64,000 nt of DNA. It comes from Nonomuraea rhodomycinica (GTDB lineage Bacteria > Actinomycetota > Actinomycetes > Streptosporangiales > Streptosporangiaceae). The position numbers and the translations under genes are program-made. Below the pieces are notes generated by a model. That model worked only from the letters and a program-made list of their open reading frames with translations. It was not told the DNA's origin and ran no database searches. Of the stretch, positions 1 through 9,762 are shown piece after piece (position 1 is the stretch's first letter; every line of letters begins with the position of its first letter). Where the stretch lies: positions 16,611-80,610 of the forward strand of contig NZ_JABWGO010000005.1 in assembly GCF_013363995.1 (NCBI RefSeq), written 5' to 3'.

Positions 1-1727
<1,727 letters not shown>

Positions 1728-1750
1728 GTGACTCGATTGTCGCACGCGAC

Positions 1751-1780
1751 CGCGATCACGCCAGAGCGATCGCGATCACG
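1751..1780 (-). promoter_or_regulatory. Tandem 10-bp direct repeat upstream of glgX
   Basis: The decamer CGCGATCACG occurs at 1751-1760 and again at 1771-1780, exactly 20 bp apart, which is about two helical turns. The pair sits just upstream of the glgX start, close to or over its -35 region. Equal-face spacing is what a dimeric or cooperative DNA-binding protein would need. No regulator is identified. Confidence 0.35.
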
Positions 1781-1786
1781 TTCTCG

Positions 1787-2212
1787 CTAGACGAGCTGGG
1801 CGTTCAGGGTGATCGTCGTGCCCGCGAGGGCCTTGCTCACCGGGCAGTTGGCCTTGGCCGTCTCGGCGGCCTCCTGGAACTGCTCGGCCGTGATGCCGGG
1901 CACCTGGCCCTGCACGGTGAGGACGATGCCGGTGATGCCCTCGCCCGGCTGGAAGGTCACGTCGGCGCTGGTGCGCAGCGACTCGGGCGGCGTGCCGGCG
2001 CCGGCCAGACCGTGGGAGAGCGCCATCGAGAAGCAGGAGGAGTGGGCCGCGGCGATGAGCTCCTCAGGGGAGGTCTTGCCGTTGGCCGCCTCGGCGCGCG
2101 AGGGCCAGGAGACCTCGAACGTGCCGACGCCGGACGTGTCGAGCGACACGGTGCCCGAGCCGTCGAGCAGGGCGCCCTTCCACTGCGTGGTGGCGGTGCG
2201 GGTGGTTGCCAT
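1787..2212 (-). CDS. OsmC family peroxiredoxin
   Basis: This 141-residue protein is a thiol peroxidase of the OsmC/Ohr superfamily, which reduces organic hydroperoxides in the cytoplasm. The peroxidatic cysteine is C60 in the motif SPEELIAAAHSSC and the second cysteine is C123 in ANCPVSKAL, both in the expected places. The length is typical. The ATG at 2212 follows a strong Shine-Dalgarno (GGGAGGAA). The gene lies 59 nt upstream of glgX on the same strand, so the two could be co-transcribed, although glgX seems to have its own promoter sequence. The SPEELIAAAHSSC form favours OsmC over the inducible Ohr subgroup. Confidence 0.9.
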   Translation of the reverse strand: MATTRTATTQWKGALLDGSGTVSLDTSGVGTFEVSWPSRAEAANGKTSPEELIAAAHSSCFSMALSHGLAGAGTPPESLRTSADVTFQPGEGITGIVLTVQGQVPGITAEQFQEAAETAKANCPVSKALAGTTITLNAQLV

Positions 2213-2399
2213 GACGGTTCCTCCCTCTCGTTGGTGGACTTACGACCCTACCGTGAGCTCGTCCCTCCCCTGGCCGGAGCCGGGGCACCGGGTCCGGCCG
2301 GGTTCGTCCGGCTCACGTTCCGCGGCGAATGATGGCATGCTCGGGTCGCGGCGCACCGGCCGCCTCAGTCCGGATCATCGGGAGATCGTCGGGAGCGTG

Positions 2400-2957
2400 G
2401 TGCCAGTGGAGGCGCCGGACGACGACCGCCTGCTGCACCAGCGGGTGGTCGGCGGCGACGAGGCCGCACTCGGAGAGGTCTACGACCGCCTCTCCGCGCT
2501 GATCTTCGGTCTGTCGCTGCGCGTCACCAGGGACCGGGTGATCGCCGAGGACATCACGCAGGAGGTGTTCCTGATCTTCTGGGAGCGTCCCCTCGCCTAC
2601 GACCCCGGCCGGGGCACGCTGCGGGCGTGGCTGGCCACGATCGCCCACCGCCGCGCGGTCGACCACGTGCGGGCCGAGGAGCGCCGCCGGGTCTCCACGC
2701 TGGGCCCCCGGCTGGTCGAGCCGCCGCCCCCGCGGCTGGAGGAGACGGTGCTCGCCGCCGACGAGGCCGAACGGGTGCGGCGGGCGGTCACGGCGCTGCC
2801 CGACGGCCTGAGACAGGCGGTGGAGCTGGCCTACTACGGTGGCCGGACCTACCGGCAGGTGGCCGAGGAGCTGGGCGTGCCGGAGGGCACGGCCAAGTCA
2901 CGGATCCGGCTGGCGCTGCGGCGCCTGGCCGACGCCCTGGCAGAGGAGGAGGTGTGA
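2400..2957 (+). CDS. ECF-type RNA polymerase sigma factor
   Basis: This is a sigma-70 family factor of the extracytoplasmic-function class with about 185 residues. Region 2 spans roughly residues 15-90, with AEDITQEVFLIFWERP and AWLATIAHRRAVDHVR. Region 4 is the C-terminal helix-turn-helix around YRQVAEELGVPEGTAKSR. The linker is short and there is no region 3, as in SigK/SigL-like groups. The start is uncertain. GTG codons at 2397, 2400 and 2406 and an ATG at 2337 are in frame; GTG 2400 is chosen because GGGAG lies just upstream and the homologous region begins soon after. Its TGA overlaps the next ATG by one base, so the two genes are translationally coupled. Confidence 0.85.
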   Translation: MPVEAPDDDRLLHQRVVGGDEAALGEVYDRLSALIFGLSLRVTRDRVIAEDITQEVFLIFWERPLAYDPGRGTLRAWLATIAHRRAVDHVRAEERRRVSTLGPRLVEPPPPRLEETVLAADEAERVRRAVTALPDGLRQAVELAYYGGRTYRQVAEELGVPEGTAKSRIRLALRRLADALAEEEV

Positions 2958-3847
2958 TGGAGCCGGTGGACCGTCTCTACCTGGACGCGCTGGCGGCGGA
3001 CGCCGAGGTGCCGGCCGGCTCGCTGCGGCCGCAGCTGCTCGCCGGCGCCCGCGCCCGGCGCCGCCCGGCCGCCCCCACCGCCGCCTGGGCCCGGCCGTAC
3101 GCGGGGCGGGTGGCGGCCATGGATGCCCTGCTCGCCTCGGCCGGCGACGACGACTGGTCGCGCGTCGTGGTGGAGGGCTGGAACCTGCAGGAGCTCGTCG
3201 CCCATCTCGCCGCCAAGGACGGGCTGCTCGCCGCCGCGGTGGGCGCCCCGGTCCTCGGGCCGCCGATCACGGCCTCCGACGCGCTGGGCCGTACGGCCGA
3301 CGTGCAGGCGCACGAGCGGGCCCGCAGCCCGGAGCAGACGCGGCGCGACTGGCGCGCCCAGGCCGACGCGCTGTGCCGGCATCTCGCCGCGCTCGCGCCC
3401 GAGGCGCCGGCGACGCTCGACGGCATGGAGACGGCGGTGCGCGACCACGCGCTGGCCCGGGCCCTGGAGACGTGGATCCACGCCGACGACGCCGCCCGGG
3501 CGGCCGGGGTGCGGCTGCCGCACCCGGTGCCGGAGCACATCCACCCGACGGCTGACCTGTGCGCGCGGCTGCTGCCGTGGACGATGCTGCTGTCGGGGCT
3601 CGACGGCGCCGGCCGGGCGCTGCACCTCACGCTGACGGGGCCCGGCGGCGGCGAGTGGCACGTTCCCCTCGGCGTCGCCGACACCGGGGCGCGGGAGCCG
3701 CAGGCGCGGATCACGGCGGACGTGGTGGAGTTCTGCTTCCTGCTGGGCGGCCGGGGCGAGCCGGAGTCGTTCGCGGCGGAGCTGGAGGGCGACCTGGGGC
3801 TGGCGCGCGACGTCCTGCGCGCCGCTCCCGCCCTGTCGGGCCCCTGA
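2957..3847 (+). CDS. Maleylpyruvate isomerase-family mycothiol-dependent protein, sigma factor partner
   Basis: This 296-residue protein has the DinB-like four-helix fold of mycothiol-dependent maleylpyruvate isomerases (MDMPI). The putative metal ligands are H83 in LVAHLAA and the E171-x3-H175 pair in ALETWIHAD. A C-terminal MDMPI domain follows from about residue 195. Proteins of this family encoded directly after ECF sigma factors often carry an N-terminal zinc-finger anti-sigma segment (HxxxCxxC). Here residues 1-45 are short, Arg/Ala-rich and have no cysteine pair. The ATG overlaps the sigma factor stop. It may act as a redox-linked partner of the sigma factor or as an enzyme; the sequence does not decide. 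Confidence 0.8.
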   Translation: MEPVDRLYLDALAADAEVPAGSLRPQLLAGARARRRPAAPTAAWARPYAGRVAAMDALLASAGDDDWSRVVVEGWNLQELVAHLAAKDGLLAAAVGAPVLGPPITASDALGRTADVQAHERARSPEQTRRDWRAQADALCRHLAALAPEAPATLDGMETAVRDHALARALETWIHADDAARAAGVRLPHPVPEHIHPTADLCARLLPWTMLLSGLDGAGRALHLTLTGPGGGEWHVPLGVADTGAREPQARITADVVEFCFLLGGRGEPESFAAELEGDLGLARDVLRAAPALSGP

Positions 3848-3884
3848 GGCGTACCCGCGCTGCCGCGCCTGAGACGCCCGGGCG

Positions 3885-3948
3885 GCCGGGCTCGCGGACG
3901 GCCAGGCTCGCGGACGGCCAGGCTCGCGAGTGGCCGGGCTCGTGGGCG
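3885..3948. repeat. 16-bp tandem repeat, four copies
   Basis: Four head-to-tail copies of a 16-bp unit close to GCCAGGCTCGCGGACG fill most of the gap between the MDMPI gene and pgeF. The first two copies differ at one base and the last two are more degenerate. The repeat lies between two convergent genes. No coding or terminator function is evident. Confidence 0.7.
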
Positions 3949-3963
3949 GCCGGTCGGGTATGG

Positions 3964-4671
3964 CTAGGCCAGCCAGATGAGGCCGGCGAAGCGGCCGCCG
4001 GGCTGCTCGCGGCGGTGGGAGTAGAGCTCCCGCGACTCGATCGTGCAGCGCGCGTCGTGGCGCACGTCCGTCACGCCCGCGGCGCGCAGCTGCGCCTCGA
4101 TGCCGGCGCGCAGGTCGAGCGCCGGGGTGTCCCAGGAGGTCGTGGACCAGGTGGCGGGCACCCGGGAGGCGACGCGCTCGCGCAGCTCGGCCGGCACCTC
4201 GTAGCAACGGCCGCACGCGCCGGGCCCGACGATCGCCGTCATCCGCCCGGGCGTCGCGCCCTTGGCGCTCATGGCCTCCACGAGCGCCGTGGCCACGCCC
4301 GCCTCGGTGCCGGGGCGGCCGGAGTGGGCGGCCCCCACCATCCGCGCCTCGGGGTCGCCCACCAGCACGGCCGGGCAGTCGGCGCCGAGGGCGGCCAGGG
4401 CGAGGCGGGGCTCGGTGGTGAAGACGCCGTCCAGCGGGGGCGGGTCGTCGCCGAAGGGCTCGCTCACGTACGCGACGTCGGCGCTGTGGACCTGGCGCAT
4501 GAACACCACGGCCCGCACGCCCAGCTCGGCGGCCACGCCCGCGCGGTTGGCGCGCACGGCCTCGGGGTCGTCGCCGACCATGCCGCCGAGGTTGCGCGAC
4601 GCGTACGGCGGCGCGCTCACGCCCCCGTGGCGGTCGGTGAACGCGACGTGGACCCCCGGCGCCAGCTCCAT
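3964..4671 (-). CDS. pgeF: Peptidoglycan editing factor PgeF (YfiH/laccase-domain family)
   Basis: This 235-residue protein belongs to the DUF152/YfiH family. Members were formerly called multicopper polyphenol oxidases and are now known as zinc-dependent purine nucleoside enzymes and peptidoglycan editing factors. The three conserved ligands are H62 in RQVHSADV, C99 in LGADCPAVL and H116 in VGAAHSGRPG. The usual Trp after HSG is replaced by Arg-Pro. Length is typical. The ATG at 4671 is 7 nt downstream of a TAGGAT -10-like hexamer, so a leaderless or near-leaderless message is likely. In many actinobacteria pgeF lies beside ftsZ; here it stands alone. Confidence 0.88.
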   Translation of the reverse strand: MELAPGVHVAFTDRHGGVSAPPYASRNLGGMVGDDPEAVRANRAGVAAELGVRAVVFMRQVHSADVAYVSEPFGDDPPPLDGVFTTEPRLALAALGADCPAVLVGDPEARMVGAAHSGRPGTEAGVATALVEAMSAKGATPGRMTAIVGPGACGRCYEVPAELRERVASRVPATWSTTSWDTPALDLRAGIEAQLRAAGVTDVRHDARCTIESRELYSHRREQPGGRFAGLIWLA

Positions 4672-4713
4672 GCCCTTGATCCTAGTGCGGTCCCGGCGCG
4701 CCGGGCGGCGGGG

Positions 4714-5097
4714 TCAGGCGACCCGGGTCAGGGCGTGCAGAAGGTGGCGGACGGCGGGCGGGGGCGTGCCCGGGAGGACGGCCAGCGAGGTGGTCACCGA
4801 GGCCCCGGCGAGCGGCCGGACCGCCACCCGGGGGACGTCCGGCAGGCCGGCCACCTCGTAGAAGACCGTCCAGGAGGGGTCGGCGACGCCGATGTCGGTC
4901 AGGGTCTCCTGCAACGTCGTGAAGGGCGGACCGGGCGGCGGGGCGATCCCGGCCGCCCGGCAGGCGTCGGCGATCAGGTGGTGGAAGGGCGGGTTGTCCT
5001 CGCGGGGTGACAGCCGGAGGGGGAGGTCGGCCAGGTCGTGGAGCCCGATCTCGGCGCGACCCGCCGCCGGGTGCCGGTCGGGCAGGGGCAGGCGCCG
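4714..5097 (-). pseudogene. 3' remnant of a LysR-family regulator
   Basis: Reading the minus strand from about 5097 to the stop at 4714 gives roughly 127 residues. They match the second half of a LysR substrate-binding domain. The stretch HPAAGRAEIGLHDLADLPL is the typical mid-domain loop, followed by FHHLIADACRAAGI and the closing strands near VRPLAGASVTTSLAV. The helix-turn-helix and first effector lobe are missing. Upstream of about 5100 the frame loses family character and soon meets a TAG. There is no plausible start codon for the whole piece; only a TTG at 4914 lies inside it. It abuts a cupin-like remnant that runs the other way, so both genes lost their 5' halves. Confidence 0.7.
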
Positions 5098-5101
5098 GGG
5101 G

Positions 5102-5281
5102 CGGACCGACCTGCTGGCCGTGCTGACACCGGGCGTCGACCGGCTCGGCTACTTCCGGCGGCTCGGGCGGGTCCAGCACGGCCTGGAGCCCTTCGACGGC
5201 CTGCTGCCGGTCCAGGAGCGCTACGACGTCCACTTCGTGCAGGCCGCCGGCTGGCCGCCGTCCACGGGGACGGCCCGCTGA
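5102..5281 (+). pseudogene. 3' remnant of a cupin-domain protein
   Basis: About 59 codons in one frame end at TGA 5281. Recognisable pieces are DLLAVLTPGVDRLGYFRRLG and LLPVQERYDVHF. This pattern, a last beta strand plus a C-terminal helix ending in YDVHF, closes many actinobacterial cupin-domain (quercetinase-like) proteins. The beta-barrel with its metal-binding histidines is absent, and no start codon lies within the conserved part. It begins where the divergent LysR remnant stops, which suggests one deletion removed both 5' halves and the shared promoter. The cupin assignment is from memory of family tails and is less certain than the LysR one. Confidence 0.5.
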
Positions 5282-5311
5282 CGGCCGCTCCCGCTGGCAC
5301 CCGTACTCAAG

Positions 5312-5325
5312 CAAGCATATGCTTG
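5312..5325. promoter_or_regulatory. Perfect 14-bp palindrome over the aldehyde dehydrogenase start
   Basis: CAAGCATATGCTTG at 5312-5325 is a perfect palindrome whose centre contains the ATG at 5319. A TACTCA hexamer at 5304-5309 could be a -10 element. A bound dimer here would block both the transcription start and the first codon. If transcription begins here, initiation may instead use the GTG at 5331. Confidence 0.5.
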
Positions 5326-6770
5326 GTCAGGTGAACGACTATCGCAACCTCATCGGCGGCCGGCTGGTCCCCGCGGCCGACGGCAGGACCATGGACTCCG
5401 TCAACCCCGCCACCGGGGAGGTGTGGGCCCGCGTCCCCGCGAGCGGCCCCCGGGACGCCGAGGCGGCCGTGGAGGCGGCGGGCCAGGCGTTCCCCCGCTG
5501 GGCGGCCCTGCCCGCCCTGGCCCGCGCGCACGTCCTGCGCCGCGTGGGCGCCGTCTTCACCGAGCACGCCGAGGAGCTGGCCCGTCTGGAGACCCGCGAC
5601 AACGGCCGGATCCTGCGCGACACCCTCACCAGGGACCTGCCCGGCATGGCGCACCTGTGGCAGCTCGCCGCGGGCCAGTGCCTGGACGCCGTCCGGGGCG
5701 ACACCGTCATCCTGGGCCCCGACACGCTCGGGATGACCCGGCGCGAGCCGTACGGCGTGGCGCTGTGCGTCATCCCGTGGAACTCCCCGATCTCCACGTT
5801 CTCCGCCAAGGCCGCCTACGCCCTGGCGGCGGGCAACACCGTGATCGTCAAGCCGGCCGAGCAGGCGAGCGTGTCGGTGCTGCGGCTGGGCGAGCTGCTG
5901 GCCGAGGTGCTCCCGCCCGGCGTGCTCAACATCGTCAGCGGCGTGGGCGAGGAGGTCGGCGACGCCCTCGTACGGCACCGCGGCGTGCACAAGATCAGCC
6001 TGACCGGCTCCACGGCCACCGCCCAGGTCATCACCCGCGCCTCGGCCGACGCGCTCAAGCCGATGACGTTCGAGCTGGGCGGCAAGTCCCCGAACATCGT
6101 CTTCCCCGACGCCGACCTCGACGCCGCCACCCAGGGCCTGACCGTGAACTCCGTCTACACCGGCAACGCGGGACAGGTCTGCGTGGCCGGCTCCCGGATG
6201 CTGATCCACCGCTCGATCTGGGACGAGATGCTGGAGCGGATGGAGCGCGTCGCGTCCGGCCTGGTCCTCGACGACCCGCTCGACCTGGACACCACGATGG
6301 GGCCGATCGTCTCGCGCGGCCAGTACGAGCGGGTCACCTCGTACCTGGACCTGGCCGAGAAGGAGGGCGCCGAGCTGGTCTTCGGCGGCAGGAGGGGCGC
6401 CGAGGTGGTGCCGCACCTGCCCGGCGGCTACTGGGTGTCGCCCACGCTCTACACGACCACGGACAACGGGCTGCGCGTCTGCCAGGAGGAGATCTTCGGC
6501 CCGGTCGCGGTGGCGATCCCGTTCGAGACGGAGGAGGAGGCGCTGCGCGTCGCCAACGACTCCCCGTACGGGCTGGCGGCCGGCGTCTGGACGCGTGACC
6601 TGGGACGGGCCCACCGGTTCGTCCGGGATCTGCGGACCGGGACCGTGTGGGTGAACACGTTCCGGCAGATGCCTCCGGGCCTGCCGTTCGGCGGCGTGAA
6701 GGACAGCGGGTACGGGCACGACGGTGTCCTGGAGTACACCCGGGAAAAGGCCGCCGTCATTCAGATGTAG
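5319..6770 (+). CDS. Aldehyde dehydrogenase (NAD(P)-dependent)
   Basis: This protein of up to 483 residues is a classical ALDH-superfamily enzyme that oxidises an aldehyde to a carboxylate in the cytoplasm. The active-site set is intact: N155 in IPWNSPI, K178 in VIVKPAEQ, general base E252 in FELGGKSPN and nucleophile C288 in GNAGQVCVAGSR, with EEIFGPV near residue 385. The closest types by eye are the benzaldehyde, vanillin and HpaE-like dehydrogenases, so an aromatic aldehyde is possible, but specificity cannot be read. Two starts are plausible: ATG 5319, inside a perfect palindrome, and GTG 5331, four codons later. Upstream lies only a scar of two broken genes, so the original neighbours may be gone. 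Confidence 0.92.
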   Translation: MLGQVNDYRNLIGGRLVPAADGRTMDSVNPATGEVWARVPASGPRDAEAAVEAAGQAFPRWAALPALARAHVLRRVGAVFTEHAEELARLETRDNGRILRDTLTRDLPGMAHLWQLAAGQCLDAVRGDTVILGPDTLGMTRREPYGVALCVIPWNSPISTFSAKAAYALAAGNTVIVKPAEQASVSVLRLGELLAEVLPPGVLNIVSGVGEEVGDALVRHRGVHKISLTGSTATAQVITRASADALKPMTFELGGKSPNIVFPDADLDAATQGLTVNSVYTGNAGQVCVAGSRMLIHRSIWDEMLERMERVASGLVLDDPLDLDTTMGPIVSRGQYERVTSYLDLAEKEGAELVFGGRRGAEVVPHLPGGYWVSPTLYTTTDNGLRVCQEEIFGPVAVAIPFETEEEALRVANDSPYGLAAGVWTRDLGRAHRFVRDLRTGTVWVNTFRQMPPGLPFGGVKDSGYGHDGVLEYTREKAAVIQM

Positions 6771-6788
6771 TCAGATAGATTCCCGGCC

Positions 6789-7724
6789 ATGAGCGAGGGG
6801 ATCATCAGCGAGGAGATCGGCGGCGAGCCCACCGGGACGGGCGCCACGGCCCCGGGCTTACCGGCGCCCCCGGAGCTGTCGGAGGAGGCGGCGCGCTCGC
6901 GGGCGTCCGTGCTGCGCAGCCGGGCCGAGTCCTACATGGCGTTGTCGCGCCACGACGCGGCCATCGCGGACCTGACCGAGGCGATCGCCCTGGATCCGGA
7001 CAGCGCCCGCGCGTGGCGGCTGCGGGGTGAGAGCCATCGGCTGGTCGAGCGGTTCGAGGCGGCCCTGTCCGACTTCGACGAGGCGCTGCGCCTGGAGCCG
7101 GACAGCGCCTACGCCCTGGGCTCGCGCGGCCAGGTGTACGCGGCGCTGGGCCGGCTGGAGGAGGCGCTGACCGACTTCGACCACGCGCTGACGCTGACGC
7201 CCGAGTCGTTCTGGGTGCTGGAGGGCAAGGCCGACGCCCTGGCCGACCTCGGCCGCATGGCCGACGCCCTGGACGTGCACGCCCGCATGATCGCGCTCAA
7301 CCAGGACCAGGCGTACCCGTGGCTGGCCCGGGCCGAGCTGTACCAGCGCTTCCAGCTCTACGCCGAGGCCATCGACGACTACACTCGCGCGCTCCGGGCG
7401 GACCCCGGCTACGCGCGGGCGCTCAGCAGGCGCGGCGAGGCGTACCGCATGATCGACCGCTACGACGAGGCCCTGGCGGACCTGAACCGCGCGATCGAGC
7501 TGGACCCGGACAACGACCGGGCGCTGGGCAGCCGGGGCGCGGTGCTGAGCGAGCTGGGCGACGACGAGGCGGCCCTGCGCGACCTGGACCGGGCGATCGA
7601 GCTGGACCCCGAGTACGTCTGGGCGTTCCGGGTGCGCGGCGAGATCTTCCAGGACCTGGAGCGCCACGAGGAGGCGGTCGAGGACTTCACCCGGGCGCTG
7701 CGCCTGGAGTTCGGCGACTCCTGA
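6789..7724 (+). CDS. Tetratricopeptide-repeat protein
   Basis: This 311-residue protein consists of about eight consecutive 34-residue TPR units from roughly residue 40 to the C-terminus. Repeated signatures such as AIADLTEAIALDPDSA and ALADLNRAIELDPDN recur through it. The first 38 residues are acidic and probably disordered. There is no signal peptide or membrane segment, so it should be a cytoplasmic scaffold for protein-protein contacts. It begins 19 nt after the aldehyde dehydrogenase stop and may be co-transcribed. The partner is unknown. The repeat architecture is certain, the role is not. Confidence 0.88.
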   Translation: MSEGIISEEIGGEPTGTGATAPGLPAPPELSEEAARSRASVLRSRAESYMALSRHDAAIADLTEAIALDPDSARAWRLRGESHRLVERFEAALSDFDEALRLEPDSAYALGSRGQVYAALGRLEEALTDFDHALTLTPESFWVLEGKADALADLGRMADALDVHARMIALNQDQAYPWLARAELYQRFQLYAEAIDDYTRALRADPGYARALSRRGEAYRMIDRYDEALADLNRAIELDPDNDRALGSRGAVLSELGDDEAALRDLDRAIELDPEYVWAFRVRGEIFQDLERHEEAVEDFTRALRLEFGDS

Positions 7725-7869
7725 CCCTCCCGGGAGGAGATAACCCCACCGGTGGGGAGAAGTTTGTCCTTCTCGGTAGAAGGTCTCTCAACCCAGGCAA
7801 GCCTCCGTAATCCCGGACGCCGGGTTACCTTCCAGGCACGCGCCCGCACGCCCGGGCGCGACGGAAAGG

Positions 7870-7925
7870 CCGCACGGCCGGTGGAGCCCGAACGCCCCGG
7901 CGGACGGAGGGGGCCGGCCGTGCGG
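7870..7925. other. Long inverted repeat between convergent genes
   Basis: CCGCACGGCCGG at 7870-7881 pairs perfectly with CCGGCCGTGCGG at 7914-7925 across a 32-nt loop. It lies between the convergent TPR and ligD genes, where a bidirectional factor-independent stop is expected, although there is no T tract. Smaller palindromes, CCTCCCGGGAGG (7726-7737) and CCCCACCGGTGGGG (7744-7757), sit directly after the TPR stop and may end that transcript. Confidence 0.45.
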
Positions 7926-7962
7926 AACGGCGCTCGCCGCGCGGGCCGGGCGCCCGCCGCGG

Positions 7963-8967
7963 TCAGTCGCCGCCGGGACGCGCCTTGCTGGGCTGCACGC
8001 GCCGCGGCTCGCCGGGCATCTTCGGGTAGTTCGGCGGGTACGGCATGTCGCCCCGGCCGTCCTCGGCGTACCGCTCCAGGAGGGGCTCGATCGAGTACGC
8101 CCGGTCGTCGATGGCCGCGTGCACGTCGCCCAGCTTGGCGAAGCGGGCCGGCATGGTGCGCACGTCGAAGTCGGCCGGGTCGGCGTCCTCCAGCTCCTCC
8201 CAGGTCAGCGGCGCCGAGACGGTGGCGGCGGGCCGGGCCCGCACCGAGTAGGCGCTGACGACCGTGCGGTCGCGGGCGTTCTGGTTGAAGTCGATGAACA
8301 CCCGCTCGCCCCGCTCCTCCTTCCACCACGCGGTGGTGACGAGGTCGGGGGCGCGCTCCTCGACCGCCCGCGCGAGCGCGATGCCCGCGTGCCGCACCTG
8401 CACGAAGTCCCAGCGCGGCTCGATGCGGACCGCGATGTGCACGCCGCGGTTGCCGGAGGTCTTCACGAACCCCGTCATGCCGAGGTCGGCGAGCACCTCG
8501 CGGGTCAGGTAGGCGGCCCGGCGCGCCGCGTCGAAGCCGAGCCCCGGTTGCGGGTCGAGGTCGACGCGCAGCTCGTCGGGGTGCTCCACGTCGGCGGCGC
8601 GCACCTGCCACGGGTGGAAGTCGACCGTGCCGAGGTTGGCGCAGTAGGCGACGGCGGCGACCTCGGTCACCCGCAGCGAGTCGGCCGTGCGCCCGCTGGG
8701 GAAGGTGACCGTCACGGTCCGCAGCCAGTCGGGGTGCTTCGGGGGCATCCGCTTCTGGTAGATCGCGTCGGTGTGGATGCCGTCGGGATGGCGCTTGAGG
8801 TTGGTCGGGCGGTCACGCAGCGCCCGCAGCACGCCGTCGCCGACGCTCACGTAGTACTCGACCAGCTCGCGCTTGGTGACCCCGATCTCCGGGAAGTACA
8901 CCTTGTCGGGGTTGGTGACCTTGACGGTCCGCTCCCCCACCTGGAGCTCAATGTACGGCGATGCCAT
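7963..8967 (-). CDS. ligD: LigD-type polymerase/primase domain protein (NHEJ)
   Basis: This 334-residue stand-alone polymerase domain belongs to the archaeo-eukaryotic primase superfamily that works with Ku in bacterial non-homologous end joining. The metal-binding DxD is D136/D138 in RVDLDPQPG and the third acidic residue is D226 in RVFIDFNQN. The motif TSGNRGVHIAV and the N-terminal DKVYFPE are characteristic. The ATP-dependent ligase and nuclease domains found in fused LigD proteins are absent, so a separate ligase gene would be needed. No ku gene lies in the window. The ATG at 8967 is chosen because conserved sequence starts within a few residues; the frame stays open upstream without family character. 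Confidence 0.9.
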   Translation of the reverse strand: MASPYIELQVGERTVKVTNPDKVYFPEIGVTKRELVEYYVSVGDGVLRALRDRPTNLKRHPDGIHTDAIYQKRMPPKHPDWLRTVTVTFPSGRTADSLRVTEVAAVAYCANLGTVDFHPWQVRAADVEHPDELRVDLDPQPGLGFDAARRAAYLTREVLADLGMTGFVKTSGNRGVHIAVRIEPRWDFVQVRHAGIALARAVEERAPDLVTTAWWKEERGERVFIDFNQNARDRTVVSAYSVRARPAATVSAPLTWEELEDADPADFDVRTMPARFAKLGDVHAAIDDRAYSIEPLLERYAEDGRGDMPYPPNYPKMPGEPRRVQPSKARPGGD

Positions 8968-9313
8968 GCCACCGAACCTACCCCGGGCGACCGACAAAGC
9001 CCGCGAACCCTCAGGTGGGCGGGTCCGTCCCGGAGCCCGCCTCGGTGGCGGGACCGAGGGCTCGACGGGACGGACCTCAAGATCACCCGCGTGCGCGGCT
9101 CGTACGGGCGCTGGCGCGCCGCCCGGACAAGCGCGGACCGCACCGCGCGGCGCCAGCACGGGCGTGGGCTGTGCCGCTCGGGCGATCAGCGAGTGATCCC
9201 ACCCTGAGCAGGAGGCGATGACACCCCCTTGCCTACAAAGACGCGAATACCCCCCAGAACGGATGCTTCCCCCAACGGAGATCTCTTTTTGCCGCATCTC
9301 GTACGCTGGACAC
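8968..9313. other. Intergenic region between divergent ligD and msrB
   Basis: About 346 bases separate the divergent starts of the LigD-type gene and msrB. No supported gene is seen. The right end drops in GC content and holds the msrB core promoter: a TACGCT hexamer at 9302-9307 lies six bases before the msrB ATG, which suggests a leaderless transcript. No clear operator palindrome was found. Confidence 0.5.
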
Positions 9314-9715
9314 ATGGACAAGGTCGTCAAGAGCGAAGCCGAGTGGCGGGTCCAGCTCTCCCCCGAGGAGTTCCACGTCCTCCGGGAGGCCGGCACCGAG
9401 CGGCCGTTCACCGGGGAGTACGTCGACACCAAGACCGAGGGCGTGTACTCCTGCCGCGCGTGCGGCGCCGAGCTGTTCCGGTCGGACACCAAGTTCGAGT
9501 CGCACTGCGGCTGGCCGAGCTTCTTCGCGCCGTCGGACTCGGACGCCGTGCGGCTGATCGAGGACCGCAGCCTCGGCATGGTCCGCACCGAGGTGCGGTG
9601 CGCCCGGTGCGACTCGCATCTCGGCCACGTCTTCCACGGCGAGGGCTACCCCACGCCGACCGACGACCGCTACTGCATCAACTCCGTGTCGTTGCGGCTC
9701 CAGCCCAAGGATTGA
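9314..9715 (+). CDS. msrB: Peptide-methionine (R)-S-oxide reductase MsrB
   Basis: This 133-residue cytoplasmic enzyme reduces methionine-R-sulfoxide in proteins. The structural zinc site is complete, with C47-x-x-C50 in YSCRACG and C96-x-x-C99 in VRCARCD. The catalytic cysteine is C121 in RYCINSVSL and the substrate motif HCGWPSF is present. Upstream in-frame codons exist, but the family starts near the ATG at 9314, which follows a -10-like TACGCT by six bases. There is no MsrA fusion. It forms an oxidative-repair theme with the OsmC gene, though they are not linked. Confidence 0.95.
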   Translation: MDKVVKSEAEWRVQLSPEEFHVLREAGTERPFTGEYVDTKTEGVYSCRACGAELFRSDTKFESHCGWPSFFAPSDSDAVRLIEDRSLGMVRTEVRCARCDSHLGHVFHGEGYPTPTDDRYCINSVSLRLQPKD

Positions 9716-9762
9716 CCGGGCGGCGACGGCGCGTACCGCTCGCGCGGCACGGGTAGGAGCGC

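Noticed and set aside
4682..5314. A 210-codon minus-strand frame across the deletion scar
   Set aside because: It is in a different frame from the LysR remnant, is Pro/Arg-rich and shows no family motif.
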